From: Blepharisma stoltei
Lineage: Eukaryota; Ciliophora; Heterotrichea; Heterotrichida; Blepharismidae
Reading direction: 5' to 3'
Length of the DNA: 64,000 bases
Assembly: GCA_914767885.1 (NCBI GenBank)
Contig: CAJZBQ010000001.1
Location: forward strand, 186,001 to 250,000
The notes under the pieces are model-generated. The model had not been told where the DNA came from. It worked only from the letters and a program-made list of their open reading frames with translations, and made no database searches. The translations under genes and the position numbers were made by a program. This document shows positions 40,801 to 52,252 of this stretch, piece by piece. Every line of letters begins with the position of its first letter. Within the stretch, counting starts at the first letter, position 1.

Positions 40801-42429
40801 AGGCCAAAAAAAATAGGCTAAAAAAAAATAGGCCAAAAAAAAATAGACCAAAAAAGAATAGGCCAAAAAAAAATAGGTCAAAAAAAAATAGGCCAAAAAA
40901 AAATAGGCCAAAAAAAAATAGTCGTTATGAAATAGTCGTCGTGTGAAGATACGATACTCCCCGATATGACTTTTAGACCATTTTGAATATTCAGGAGCGA
41001 AAATTTTGAAATTGGATGATGGTCAATTGTATTTTTCATTAAAAATTCAAGCAAATCTGAATTTTCAGAAGTCTGAGAAAAGCTAAGCACAAGCTTTAAA
41101 AAATTGATTATTGCTAAACCTTCATAGCTAATATTGCTATCAGCTGTTTCTAATCCTGATTCTGTATAAGAAGCAACTCCATTTCCATATAAGTTTCATG
41201 AGCCCTCACTTCCTACAACAACCCCAGTGCCTAGGCTAAGTAAATCTAATTTTTCTAAACTTCCCCTTCAGTGAGCGACTAAACCTTAAGAAGAATTTTT
41301 ATTTTTTGCCCATAAACCTACCTATGAGCGAAGTAATTTTTTAATATATAATTTTTTATGAAAAAAAAGATTTTGATATAAGTGATTATTATTATAATTG
41401 AATCTCGAGCTAATTCTGTTTAATTTTAAATAACTTGCATCTTAAAACATAAATTTTACAAATAATAAATACTTATTGTTATTATTAATCTATCCATCGC
41501 TGCATGAGCAGCATTTCTCTCTTTTTCTCATAATCGAATAATAATAAATATAGAAGTTTCCTATGTTTGGCGCTGTAAGGCCGATAAATTCTGATCGGAA
41601 TTTATCGGTTGGTTGCACCAAATCAATGCCTTGGTCGGACCAAAAAGCGATTTGGTCCGACGAACTTCCTGGGAAAATGTCTGCGCTTTCAGCGCTATAT
41701 AGAGGAAACCTCTATACTTACTTTACAACTGGGATTTTTTTCAAATTTTGAAAACAAATTAAATAATAATTCCACTCTATGAGCGAAAAATTTTTTGTTC
41801 GTTAACGGAGGGGAGATTAAGCTTTTCAAAAGCAATTTTGTGCTTTCACCTTTATTTAATATGACAATATTTTTAATTCCGATAGGCTGAATTACTCTTC
41901 CTATAAATAAATCTGCTGATTTTTCGTCGTTGCTATTTGAGAAATAGAATCAATGATAATCTTTATCAAAAAAATAATTATAAAACTCATTATTCTCGCC
42001 ATAATTTTCATCAGATATCACTATAAATGTTTGCCAATTTAGGTAAGAAATAATAGAATATAAAGTTTTTATATGATTTTCCCACGAATTATGCATAAAA
42101 AACTCTCAGTTGCTATATAAAAAAGTTGGCTTGGCAATAGAGCCGATAATGAAATTTTGTATTTCAGCAAGTTTTTTGATTGATTCTAATAATGAAGCGC
42201 TGAAGGAAAGGTCAAAAACTATATCAGGGCTATTGATAGCTAGGCCAATATCCCAATAGTTTTCTAAATAGACCAAGTTAAATTGAAATTCGTCTTGGAA
42301 GCTTTGCTCCACCATTACTTTCAGGTTTGAAGCAAAGCCTTGTTCTGTGTAAGGACTGTAAAGTATATCAACAATTAGTTGGCATTCAACCAAGAATATT
42401 GGTAGCAGTAAAGCCTTTAAAATGCCCAT
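37890..42429 (-). CDS. Receptor copy R6 (1140 aa after excision of three insertions)
   Basis: ATG 42427-42429 (MGILKALLLPIFLVECQ signal peptide) to stop 37890-37892. Subtracting 562 bp (41256-41817), 312 bp (40650-40961) and 243 bp (39370-39612) leaves 3423 nt with no frame break; all blocks then share one frame. Motifs: GVVVGSEGS, NTIDHHPISKFSLLN, FPEFMTIVKDERFN, LRQGDLILL, QTEWIGEYGEM, GCSGTVSIE, FQCDKGIGSS...DCTTYCW, SYNYSRMN. The tail is SAADINVIRNE, i.e. the uninterrupted version of the site that carries a MITE in R7 and R8. TGA is read as Trp at several positions. Same role as R3 inferred; about 70-90% like R7/R8 by eye. Confidence 0.82.
39373..39612. mobile_element. C-rich MITE, GTGAGCGAAC type (inverted), in R6
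   Basis: Flanked by TTA (39370-39372 and 39613-39615). The empty site is present in R7 (48945) and R8 (55433): TTCTTAACATT. Excision of 243 bp joins NYEVLNKNLR... to ...ENV in frame. The core is shortened. Confidence 0.88.
40650..40961. mobile_element. Foldback element with GGCCTA repeats in R6 (312 bp)
   Basis: ATACTCCC is duplicated (40642-40649 and 40954-40961). The inner ends CTTCACACGACGACTATTTC and complement form the base of a nearly complete hairpin. Each arm holds about six to eight direct copies of a 15-bp unit, TTTTTTTTTGGCCTA or its complement, with point changes. Removing 312 bp recreates the uninterrupted R7 sequence (GCAATRCTYCCCGATATG). An 8-bp duplication suggests an hAT-type mobiliser. 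Confidence 0.88.
41259..41817. mobile_element. C-rich MITE, GTGAGCGAAC type (inverted), in R6
   Basis: Flanked by TAA (41256-41258 and 41818-41820). The empty site is in R7 (50270: TTTCTAAGCTTTTC). R8 has a related element at exactly the same site (56771-57040). Contains a nested TATAGA-type hairpin element at about 41551-41714. Removal of 562 bp keeps the frame. Confidence 0.85.
41551..41714. mobile_element. TA-flanked TATAGA-type MITE, nested
   Basis: Inverted ends TAGAAGTTTCCTA / AGAGGAAACCTCTA with TA on each side (41549-41550 and 41715-41716). Related by its ends to 52553-52704 and 57789-57840. GC-richer middle with inner inverted repeats. Confidence 0.6.
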
Positions 42430-43039
42430 TCAACAATTAATATGAATTAATCAGAACTTATTAAATAAAAATTAATTATTCAACTCATATTTTCCGCTTT
42501 ATACAAAGTTTACACCGCAGGTTAAAAAATTAAATATGAAATCAGGCAAAAATATTGCTTTAAAAGGAAATTTAATATTCTTACCCCTTCTCCATAAGAG
42601 AGCAAAACTATTGGAAAAATACTATTTTTTTGGGTAAAAATTACCCTAAGTGAGCTAACAAAAATTTTTTATTATAAAATTATTTATTAATATATAAGTG
42701 ATTATTATATAACGAAATCTCTCTGTTAAATTTTAAACATCTTGCATTTTAAATTAATTTTAAGAAATAGATTAATATTTGTTTTTCAATTTTTGCGAGT
42801 TGGGATTTTTGAAAAAATATGCCCCCATCTGTGAGTGAACAAAATTATTTGTTCGCTCACTGAGGGGAGTTATAATTCAAATGCTTTCTTTCTTTCTTTT
42901 GAGTGCAATTTTCAAAATTAATTATATTAAAATGGTTCTTATGGAGTTTATCACCCCTAGAATTAGCCTATGCTCATTTTTATATTGATTATAAATTGTC
43001 TTCATATGAATAGTTAAGGGATTTCAGGAATGACTATAT
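42430..43039. mobile_element. Intergenic with C-rich MITE at 42584-42869
   Basis: The element is flanked by TTA (42581-42583 and 42870-42872), in inverted orientation with the hairpin at the right (GTGAGTGAACAAAATT...TTCGCTCAC). R7 and R8 upstream regions lack a full copy. The rest of the interval is the upstream region of R6. Confidence 0.7.
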
Positions 43040-44046
43040 ATCAATATGCCTGTTTGCTCTTTTTAATCCACCCAAATACTTTAAAAATAATGTTTAACGT
43101 ATTTAGCTCTAAGCCAATAAACTCTTGAGAATTTGACTTAAAGAGGCTAAATATTAGCTGGAATAAAAACATATTCTATTTTCTGTTCCTTCTATTATAA
43201 TCTGAAGTATTGGGATCAAGCTCTATCCTTGCTTAACTTGGTTAAAACTAGGAGGAAGGTTAGCAAAATTAGCCTAAGCTCATGCCTGGATTTTTTCAAA
43301 TTTAAAAAAGCATTCTATTACTAGAAGTTCATTATTTTATATCGAAAAATTTACTTTATTTGCTGCAATGTCATTTAAAAAATGTTTCATTAGTATTCAA
43401 ATTCTTATGGTAACACGAGTATTGATATTCTGTCATAATTTTCAATACAGAAATAATCCATATTATGCTTAATTCTTTAACGAAATGGATTAAAGCCAAT
43501 TTTTGTCTCAGCTGCATCAATTAATTATGGGCTTTATTTTTTAGCAGTAGATTTTTATTTTTTAATTATTGTGCTTTCAAATTTGTATTTTTATAATATA
43601 AATATTAAAACTAATGCAAACTGGATTGAATATGCTGCAAAGAAATTGTCTTGCCTTAAAAATAAATGATATCAGAATGGTGCCATCGAAAATTATTTGA
43701 ACATTCTAAAAAAGTTATAAAATAAAATGAAGGCGAAGAGTTTTGGTTTTATTTAATTTTATATAAAACTCCAGCCAAGAAAGCTCCTCGTCTATTTAAT
43801 CCGAGTTTAACCATGATAGAAGCGCTTATAAGCATGGTTTCAAAAGCTCTTAAAATCAAAAAAAGTGCAATTACCATCAAGCCCAGGCTGAAATTTTCTG
43901 ATGCTATACATTATAAAAATTTTGATTATGAGTTCGAATTGCAAACTTCAGCTGAAAGGATAAAAGAAAGTGAAATAATGGACAAAATACTGATGAAGAG
44001 TAGAAGTGATAAAAGAAAGCCAATATCAAATATCAGAAGATAATAG
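43040..44046 (+). pseudogene. Gene L membrane module and tail, decayed
   Basis: Successive frames match gene L from PxxxKIMFxxF (HPNIVKMIFGSF) to the tail. The last part is open (43813-44043; NPSLTMIEALISMVS) and ends in TAA. Multiple frame breaks and stops upstream. Corresponds to the fragments at 51170-52252 and 58110-58478. Confidence 0.7.
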
Positions 44047-44229
44047 TGAGCTGGATTATCTGATTTTTCAATGGAAATAAAATATAAGTGCTTAAAATAA
44101 TTATATTATTTGATGAAATGTTTTTCAGAAAAAGATAATGATTGAGTAATAATTTATCTTTTTGAATACTCTTTTTCGTTGATAAAAGGCTTGAAACCTG
44201 TGGAACTACTTGAAAGTAAAGTAAACTAT

Positions 44230-44937
44230 TTAATTTATCAATGCATTAATGAGTAGCATTAGAAAAAATTTAAAGCTATTCCCAATGCTAAATACTTTAC
44301 ACTCAGGATAGCAATCGCAATCATACTCATCATAATTGCATTCCTCAACGTGGCATTCTTCTTGACAAGTAGAATCTCCAATCATATAGGTATAGCAACC
44401 TGGAGCGCATGAGGAATTCTCACAGTCACCGAAATCATAGTTACAGAAAGGCCCATTATATTCAGGATCACAAATCCCATTTCCCAACATATCAGATGTG
44501 CAGTTAGTGGAACAACCCTTACAAGCTCCCATATCAATGTAGTAATCTATTACGTTGCAAACCTCGTCACAGGTTCCTCCTAGCATATATTCATAGCCTA
44601 AATATAGTTTACATCCATTTCAGCAATATCCACAGTCTCCTAAATCGAACCCACAATAAGGAGGATTGCAGCTTTGATCGCAAACTCCGTTACCTAATAG
44701 TGAATAATCACAGCCTATATAATATAAGCAATCCCACAGGCAATCTGAATCGAGTATTTGATTTTTTGGGGAAGCTGAGACTGCTGAGTCATATTCATAA
44801 CAAGGAAACATACAAAGTGAGTCACAGTAATCATCTCCTCTCTATATAGATCTTACGTTTCTTTTTGGGCATACGTTTAGATTGCAAGTAATATTCAAAC
44901 CCAAAGCTAAGCTTGCAATAATTAAAAACTGAAGCAT
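44230..44937 (-). CDS. Short LNR-repeat protein
   Basis: ATG 44935-44937 (MLQFLIIASLALG signal peptide), 15-nt GT-AG intron at 44842-44856, stop 44230-44232; about 230 residues. About five LNR units (C-x-YDxGDC/CNYDFGDC type). One TGA Trp (CGYCWNGC). Homologous to the first part of gene L (17995-18800), but the frame runs out after CDCYPEC into a hydrophobic C terminus (FFLMLLINALIN), with no beta-helix or membrane module. It is uninterrupted by IESs. Could be a secreted or short membrane-tethered derivative, or a 3'-truncated pseudogene with an intact 5' part. Confidence 0.65.
44842..44856 (-). other. 15-nt intron, GT-AG
   Basis: GTAAGATCTATATAG on the coding strand carries an in-frame TAG; its removal joins CPKRN to RGDDYC. 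Fifteen nucleotides is the typical heterotrich intron length. Confidence 0.8.
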
Positions 44938-45239
44938 TTCAAGGATAAAAGAAAAGAATAAGGAAAATTCTCTTTACTTATGTGGCAAATTAGGCAATCT
45001 ATAAGCAGTAATGACGCTATATTTACATTTTTTATTTAGTTTAAAAGAATCATGGGCTATATTTAAAGAGATAGCCGGATTCAAATATATCAAAAACACT
45101 TTCAGAATTTTTAAAAACGGATCTTTCATTAAATTTAGTAGGCTTACTAAATTAAGCAGCATTTTCCTTTAGAATACTAAAGAATTGTTGATAAGTTACT
45201 TCTTCTATAATAGGAGATGGAAAATGTTATTCCTTGTTT
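44938..45239. other. Intergenic
   Basis: Upstream of the LNR gene; AT-rich, nothing recognised. Confidence 0.4.
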
Positions 45240-45720
45240 GATAATACTGCTTACTCTTTTGATAATCACGATTGTGGAGACTGTTCTGAAATCTTTGCTA
45301 ACTCCCCCCTCTATAAATTTATAGTACAATTTTATTTTAAAAATCAAAAAAATTCCAATTTGTAAAACATTGAGAAGCAAAATTAATTTTAATTTGCAGA
45401 ATTTATATTTTAAAAATGAAAGCTGTGTTAAAATTAATCAGAATTAGCTAAGATTTCATTGTAATATTTATCATTTATATATAAAATTTTTTTCATAAAA
45501 TATTTTTGTTCAAAAAATAAGGATTTTCAATGTTTTTGCTAGCTCACCGAGAGGAAGTAATATGCTTGGAATCTTGAATGTGATGATGTTTGCAATAATA
45601 AAGACTATAATTAGGACTATGGAGACTTTGAATGTTCTGATGGGTACATTTTATCAGTAATTGTAAACTGTAAGGCCGAATGCCTTATGCCTATAATCAA
45701 ATAAGTTCAGACTTTTCAAA
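45240..45720 (+). pseudogene. LNR-repeat fragment interrupted by a MITE
   Basis: NHDCGDCSEIF, then a C-rich element (45302-45557, TAA flanks), then remnants equivalent to MLGDLECNEEC...DYGDC of gene L (19106-19180) with frame breaks. It lies close to the intact minus-strand LNR gene, in opposite orientation. Confidence 0.65.
45302..45557. mobile_element. C-rich MITE, GTGAGCGAAC type, end-decayed
   Basis: TAA flanks at 45299-45301 and 45558-45560. Left end CTCCCCCCTCTATAAATTT has lost the hairpin; the core and the right end GCTCACCGAGAGGAAG remain. Confidence 0.7.
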
Positions 45721-46265
45721 AAGATGCAATAATAAATTAATTAAAAAATATTTAGCAAGATTCTGTCAATCCATAAATGGGTATCAATTCGAGTTAAGCA
45801 ATTTCATAACGTTTCAGAGCCTAGCTCAAGCTCTCTTTTCAGAGTTGAAATTTACCTTCGAAGGAAGCTGATAAGGTCTCAGACAATACCAAGACTAGTC
45901 GGACACACCTCTACTTTTAAATGGGAGTACTCCTTAACTTACAAATTTTTCCTTTTTACTGAGAACTGGCCAGAAATTCCATTGCCGTGATTCTTATGCA
46001 GAAAACCTTCGTGTAATCCCCATGCAGCAGCTGAAAGTCCATAGTTCACCCACTCTCAAGGAGAAATATAGTGTCTATCCTTTTCGCACTTGGAGGGCCA
46101 TCCAATTCCAAACCCAGTTTGGCCGACAAAGTCACAAAGCGGATCAACTTTATTGGCCCTTTGGCCGTGCTACAATAGGCGATAGCCGCCCTGCAATAAT
46201 TTTAGGTTTTAAGTTTAAGCTATTGTGCATTTAATTAAGAATAATAAATTTTATTAAAGAAGCTA
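45721..46265. other. GC-richer non-coding stretch
   Basis: From about 45850 to 46205 the composition rises and no frame has recognisable content; similar in character to 780-1080 and 36385-36760. Its end abuts the 3' end of R7. Confidence 0.35.
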
Positions 46266-49200
46266 TTAAAACTGGATATTTAAGCTTGATAAAGAATTTA
46301 GATCTTGACTACTAGAAAAATTATTTCTTGCAACTTCCTTTCTTATTTTATTGATATTGCTTAAGACCCCTTATAAATTATTTAGCAGAAATACTTACTC
46401 CTCCCCTCCGTGAGTGAACAAAAAAATTTTGTTCACTCACGGAGGGGGGTAATTTTTTTTTTAAAAAAATTTATATATAAATTTTTATAAAAAATATTTT
46501 TTTCGAAATTAAAAAAAAATCTAATTCGCAAAAATTGGAAAGCAAATATTAATTTAATTTATAAAATTTATGTTTTAAAAAGCAATTCGTTTGAAATTAA
46601 ACAGAATTAGCTCTAGATTTCATTATGCTAATTATTATTTATATATCAAAAATTTTTTCTATTAAAACAATTTTTTGTTTACTCACGGAGGGTGGGTTTT
46701 TGGGAAAAAAATAGCGATTTTTCTAATGGTTTTGTTCACTCACGGAGGGGGGGGGAGTTATGATAATTAATTAAACAACAAATATGCCAATTTTTCTGAA
46801 AAAGCTAATTAAAATATGAGCTATTATTTGCATTTTGTAATTTTAAATTATACTTGTCAGAAAATTGACATTTGGTAGACTATTAATAGGCAAAAGATTG
46901 CTCCTAAGCAAGCACAATGGGACTTGAGCTATATCGGCTGCTGAAACTTGGCTCCCCATTAAAAATTTGAAAAATATTGTAATGTCTGCTCCTTTGTCAG
47001 TAATTAGCAAACTTGGAAGCAATTTGCACTGAATTATTATGCCAGCTATTAACAAGATAAGCCAGAGTGAATATTGCATCATCGACCATAATAGTAGTGA
47101 ATCAAATTTTGTGAGTCAATAAAGAGATGATAAAATAAAACTTCACAAAATTGCTATCCCTCCTTGAGCGAACAAAAACCATTTGAAAATTTCCTATTTT
47201 TTGCCCTAAAGCCCACTCTCAGTGATCAAACAAAAAGTTTTAATGAAAAAAAAAATTTATATATAAGTGATTGTTAATATAATTAAATGCCAAACTATTT
47301 TTGTTTAATTTTATAGAAATTGCATTTTAAAATATAAATTTTATAAATAAAATTAATATTCACTTTTCAATTTTTGATAATTGATTTATTTTTAAATTTT
47401 GAAAAAATATTTACTATTAAATTATAAATAAATTATTTTAAAAAAAAATTAAGCTCCTACCGTGAGCAAGCAAAATTTTTTTGTTCGCTCACGGAGGGGA
47501 GTAAATAGGAAATGATAAGCCAAAGATTCATCCTGCTATAATTGTAAGATTTTTGCTTTAAGCTAATTACAATTAAGATAAGTAGAAGGATAATGCAGCA
47601 AAAACCATGCAGAGATTCATTATAAATCTTTATTGTCTTATTCATAGAAACTATGATTACTTGAAAAATAGATTTTTCTATAATAAAAAGGGGATTTGTT
47701 TTGATATTAATATGATCATTAACATTCTCATAATACTTCCTAAAATAAATTGCCAAAGGGATATAAATGCCTAAAAAAATTATTGAAAGAGCTCCTCATA
47801 TAGAGTATTTTTGGGTTCAGCAATATGTTGTGCAATCATTTTTTATAAAAGAATCAGTAATACTCGAGCCTATTCCTTTGTCGCATTGAAAAATGCTTAA
47901 AAGGACGGAAATGATTGGAACAAATAGCAAATCTCCAATTATAGGCAGCAAAAGTAAAGATATTTTTCTAGCATGTCTCAACATCCAACTATTAAGTATT
48001 TTCAGTTTAAATAATAAAATAAAAGCTGAAAATATCCAAAAGCAAGCAATAACCACCGCAGAATATATATAAATTCAGTAAATATCTCGTGTAACTGAAG
48101 AATCAAAATGGATAAGCGAATAGCTGCAAACTTTTGATAATCATGCATATAAATCATTTATGTCTGGCCCTTGAGATATTAACATTAACTAAAGATTAGG
48201 GCTCTTCCTCTTTTTATGTCTTAACTGAGGCAAATTTCCGTAGAAGACTACTCCAGCAGCTAGCAAACCTCCATGGGTAAGTCAGCATTTCCAGTTAGAT
48301 AGCTCGCCTCAAGATTTTAGCCTGACTCTTAATGCTGTCTCGGAACTTTAAAGCATGCAGGTTTGGGACTGGCCTGTTAAGTGACTAGAGTTTCATCTAG
48401 TGATAAACTCCCTAGTTAACATCACCATTTTATTTATGCCGCCCTTGAGATATAAATTGGAAAAAATCAGCAGCGATAATTCCCATAAGAATATAGTCCT
48501 CAAAATGTATATGGGCAGCTATGCTTAATTGTTTTATAGTGATATTTTTTCAAAATTTTCTTCATATAGCAAATGCTGTAATGATTGTAAAAGCTACCAC
48601 TGCAGCTGATATTCCATATAGTATTTTAGCGCCGCTATTTGAATTAGAAATTTTGCTTTTAGGAAATGGACAGCCATTTTCATAGACTATTGTGTCTGTA
48701 GGTATTACTGTTGTGTTATCATATCACAAAATGCTTTTATATAAAGTAATCAATTGCGCACTACTAAGGTCATATTGCCCGACAAGCTCCTCATATAGAG
48801 ATTGAATTCTCTCGTTCCATCTCATACTGTATATACCTAGAGTTGGAAAACTTCTCTGATTACCCCCAGACTCAATAGAAACAGTCCCAGAACAGCCTAT
48901 AAACTTTTGCTTTCTCAGGTTGTTATTCAGCACTTCATAATTCTTAACATTTTCGCCTTGTTTTATAGTAAACTCTATTCCATTTAAAAGTAGCATCGCA
49001 GCATCAAAAGCCCAGCAGCCAAAATCTGTATGATTTCCATACTTCTTTACAAAACCATTTTTAAGCATTTCTCCATATTCCCCAATCCATTCAGTTTGGG
49101 CTATCACAATTCCTCCATAAGAGAGTTCTAAAAGTTTTCTTCTTTGTTCAATATCAGTCTCTAATGATAATCCATATGCAAGCCTATTGTTAGACAATAT

Positions 49201-50892
49201 AATTATATCCCCTTGTCTTAATCCTGCATCATAAAAGCTTTCTGCTATATATAATGAATAAGGAGGACTTAAAAATATAACAAAAAGCCTTACTTTTAGG
49301 CTAATTATTTCAGCAAATCAGTCCTTTCATATTGGATATTTATCTTTAGTATACTCATTATCTATTTTTTGTAATTCAGGTCTGTTAGCAATTTTAATAT
49401 TGAATTTTTCCGCCAACGCAATAAAGTATAAATAAGTATTTTTATTATTATCATCATAAAGCACTATAGCATTTTTCCAGCCAAAAATAACAGCCAAGTC
49501 CAATATGACTTGTGAGTTAAATCTTTCGTCTCTTATAACAGTCATAAATTCAGGAAAAGCAGTTTTATTTTGAGTAAGACTTGAAGTTGCATATGGAGAA
49601 ACGTTAGGGATCGAATAATTTAGAGATCTTAAAGCATATATATATAAAATGCTAGTTCATGGAGCAAATGAAGTTAGAAAGCCGACAGCAGGGATCGTCA
49701 CTAATTTAGCAAAACAAGAAAAACCGCTTGCTTGGTCATATAAGATCATTCCGCAATTGCAAGGTGTTGTTGTTATTTCAAAGCCATCTAATGAGTGAAG
49801 GGTTTTATAGTAGTCTAAAGTATAAAATACACCCATTGTTAGTGCATCCAGTTCAGATAGACCTAAACTTGAATTATCGTATCATATATTGATAGAAGTG
49901 GTCGGAGAGTTTGGAATTGCCAGTGAATCTCCTGGATATTTTAAAGGGTTCATTATGTATAGTGTATCATTAGCAATGCTTCCCGATATGACTTTTAGGT
50001 TATTTTGAATATTCAAAAGTGAAAATTTTGGAATTGGATGATGATCAATTGTATTTTTCATTAAAAATTTTAGCAAATCTGAATGTTCAGAAGTTTCAGA
50101 AAAACTAAGCACAAGCTTTAAAAAATTGATCACTGCAAAACCTATATAGCTAATATTGCTATCAGCTGTTTCCAATCCTGATTCTGTATAAGAAACAACT
50201 CCATTTCCATATAAGCCTCAAGAGCCCTCACTTCCTACAATAACCCCAGTACCAAAACCAAGTAATTCTAATTTTTCTAAGCTTTTCAAGAGCAATTGTG
50301 TGCTTTCACCTTTATTTAATATAACAATATTTTTAACTCCGATAGGTTGAATTGCTCTTCCTATAAATAAATCTGCTGATTCTTCGTCGTTGCTATTTGA
50401 GAAATAGAATCAATGATAATCTTTATCAAAAAAATAATTATAAAACTCATTATTCTCGCTACAAGTTTCACCAGATATCACTATAAATGTTTGCCAATTT
50501 AGGTAAGAAACAATAGAATGTAAAGTTTTTATTTGATTTTCCCATGAATTATGCATAAAAAACTCTCAATTGCTATATAAAAAAGTTGGCTTGGCAATAG
50601 AGCCAATAATAAAATGCTGTATTTCAGCAAATTTTTTGATTGATTCTTGCAATGAAGCGCTGAAGGTAAGGTCAAAAACTATATCAGGGCTATTTATAGC
50701 TAGGCCAATATCTCAAATGTTTTCTAAATAGACCAAATTAAATTGAAATTCGTCTTGGAAACTTTTCTCCACTATTAATTTCAGGCTTGGAGCAAAGTCT
50801 TGCTCTGTGTAAGGACTGTAAATTATATCAATAATTAGCTGTCCTTCAACAAAAATAATTGATAATACTAAAGCCTTTAAAAAAAGACCCAT
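46266..50892 (-). CDS. Receptor copy R7 (1142 aa after excision of three insertions)
   Basis: ATG 50890-50892 (signal peptide MGLFLKALVLSIIFVEG), stop TAA 46266-46268. Subtracting 577 bp (46358-46934), 347 bp (47158-47501 plus TAA) and 274 bp (48180-48453) leaves 3429 nt in one frame. Ectodomain: VIVGSEGSWG, NTIDHHPIPKFSLLN, FPEFMTVIRDERFN, LRQGDIIILS, QTEWIGEYGE, GCSGTVSIESGG, WYDNTTVIPTD. Membrane module: DYILMGIIAADFF, FQCDKGIGSS, DCTTYCWTQKYS, SYNYSRMN. Tail: SAAD-INKIRKEVARNN once the MITE is removed. The unspliced germline sequence instead reads into the MITE (SAADIAQVPLC). It shows that excision can precisely rebuild the conserved C terminus. Confidence 0.85.
46358..46934. mobile_element. 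TTAAG-ended MITE in the R7 tail, with nested element
   Basis: Ends TTGCTTAAGACCCCTTATA (left) and CCATTGTG...GGGACTTGAG type (right) around an ATAT-containing target (GATAT 46353-46357; CTATAT 46929-46934). The empty site is R6 at about 37985 (ATTGATATCGGCTG). Removal of 577 bp keeps the frame. A C-rich MITE occupies 46398-46757. Confidence 0.75.
46398..46757. mobile_element. Nested C-rich MITE, GTGAGCGAAC type
   Basis: TTA flanks 46395-46397 and 46758-46760. Well preserved: perfect left hairpin (CTCCGTGAGTGAACAAA and complement), core 46510-46650, and two-copy right end with a run of nine G or more. Probably a recent insertion. Confidence 0.85.
47158..47501. mobile_element. C-rich MITE, GTGAGCGAAC type (inverted), in R7
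   Basis: Left flank TAT (47155-47157), right TAA (47502-47504). The empty site is R6 near 38200 (ATTGCTAAATAGG). Restores NLWLIISYL-AILW in frame. R8 and the relic near 37.6 kb carry related elements at the same position. Confidence 0.82.
48180..48453 (-). mobile_element. SINE-like insertion S2 in R7
   Basis: Perfect 13-bp duplication GCCCTTGAGATAT (48167-48179 and 48441-48453). On the minus strand it starts AAATAAAATGGTGATGTTAA and ends in a TTAATGTTAAT tail. About 200 bp is homologous to 58960-59110 and 58718-58850 (CTAGGGAGTTTATC-, CTGCATGCT-, GACAGCATTAA-type motifs). Removal of 274 bp restores DFFQFISQG-PDINDL in frame. Confidence 0.88.
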
Positions 50893-51169
50893 TCAATAAC
50901 TCATTTATCAGCTGATTATTATGTCGCAATTAGTAATTTATTCACAAGTTTGATTGTCTAAAATTAATTATTCAAGCTATTCCGTTTTATACAAAAGTTT
51001 ATTATTATAGGTTACAAAATTAAATATAAAATAAGGCAAAAATATTCTTTGAAAAGGATATTAAATATTCTCAGGATTTTTTTTGACTTTTATTTTCAAA
51101 ATTTAATTTATAAATTAATTCTTATGAGTTTAACACCCCCACAATTAAACTATGCTCTTTTTTTATAGG
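50893..51169. other. Intergenic upstream of R7
   Basis: AT-rich region between R7 and the gene L fragment; similar to the region upstream of R6 and R8. Nothing else seen. Confidence 0.4.
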
Positions 51170-52252
51170 AAAAGTCAAGGGATTTGAGAAATAACTATAT
51201 ATCAATATGTGTGATTTATCTCTTTTTAATTCACGCAAATATTTAAAAAAGAATTTTTAGGGTATTTAGCTGTAAGCAAGTAAAATCGGTGAAATTTGAC
51301 TTAAAGAGGATTACGATATTAAATGCTGGAATAAAAAAAATATTACTATTTCTGTTCATTTATTATAATGTGAGGTATTGGTATTTCTGCTTTATGCTTA
51401 CTTAACTTGGCTAAAATTAGAAGGAAACTTAACGAAATTGGCCCAAGTCTCATGTTTTGATTTTTTTCGACAGCTAAACAAATCATGCTAATGCTTATGG
51501 GAATTCATTATTTTATATTGAAAAATTACTTTATTTGCTGCTCTAACATTTAGTTAATGTTTCAGTAAGTGTCCGAGCTCTTAGCGTAGCAATTTATTGA
51601 TGTTCTGTCATAATCTTCAATATAGCAAAAAGCCATATAATGCTTTATTCTTAAAGAAATGGAATTAAGTTTATTTTTGTCTCAGCTATAACAATTTATT
51701 ATGGGCTTTATTTTTTAACAGATCTTTATATGAGGTCAGTAGATTTTTATTTTTTAATTATTATGCTTTAAAATTTGTATTTTTATACTATAGGTATTAA
51801 AACTAATACAAACTTGATTGAATATGCTGTCAAAAAAATTGCCTACCTTAAAGAGTTTCGTTTCTCATATATAGTAGAGTTGAATTCATAATTAAGCTGG
51901 TTATGACAAAAAATTATGATAAAATTCTAAAAAAGAGTTTTAGTTTTATTCAAATTTATATAAAACTCAAAAAAAGCCCCTCCTTTATTTAATCCAAGTT
52001 TAGCAATGACAGATGTTTTATAAGCACGAATCCAAAATCTCTTGAAATTGAAGAAAGTCTAATTATCATTAAGCCCAGGCTTAGATTTATGATACTCTAC
52101 ATTGAAAAATTCTAATTATGACTTCGAAATGTAACCTTCAGCTGAAAGACAAAAGAAAGTGAAAAATGGACCAAAAATGAAGAGGGGAAGTGATAAAGAA
52201 AGCGAACATCAAATATCAGAAGATAATAGTGAGCTGGAGGAGATTGATTAAT
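51170..52252 (+). pseudogene. Gene L membrane module and tail, decayed
   Basis: Equivalent to 43040-44046, with many single-base changes and stops. Ends with SEHQISEDNSELEEID-type tail before TAA at about 52250, recalling the acidic tail of gene L. Non-functional. Confidence 0.65.

Noticed and set aside
40680-40930. CRISPR-like array of regular 15-bp units
   Set aside because: Units are directly adjacent with no unique spacers and are arranged as an inverted repeat in a eukaryotic exon.
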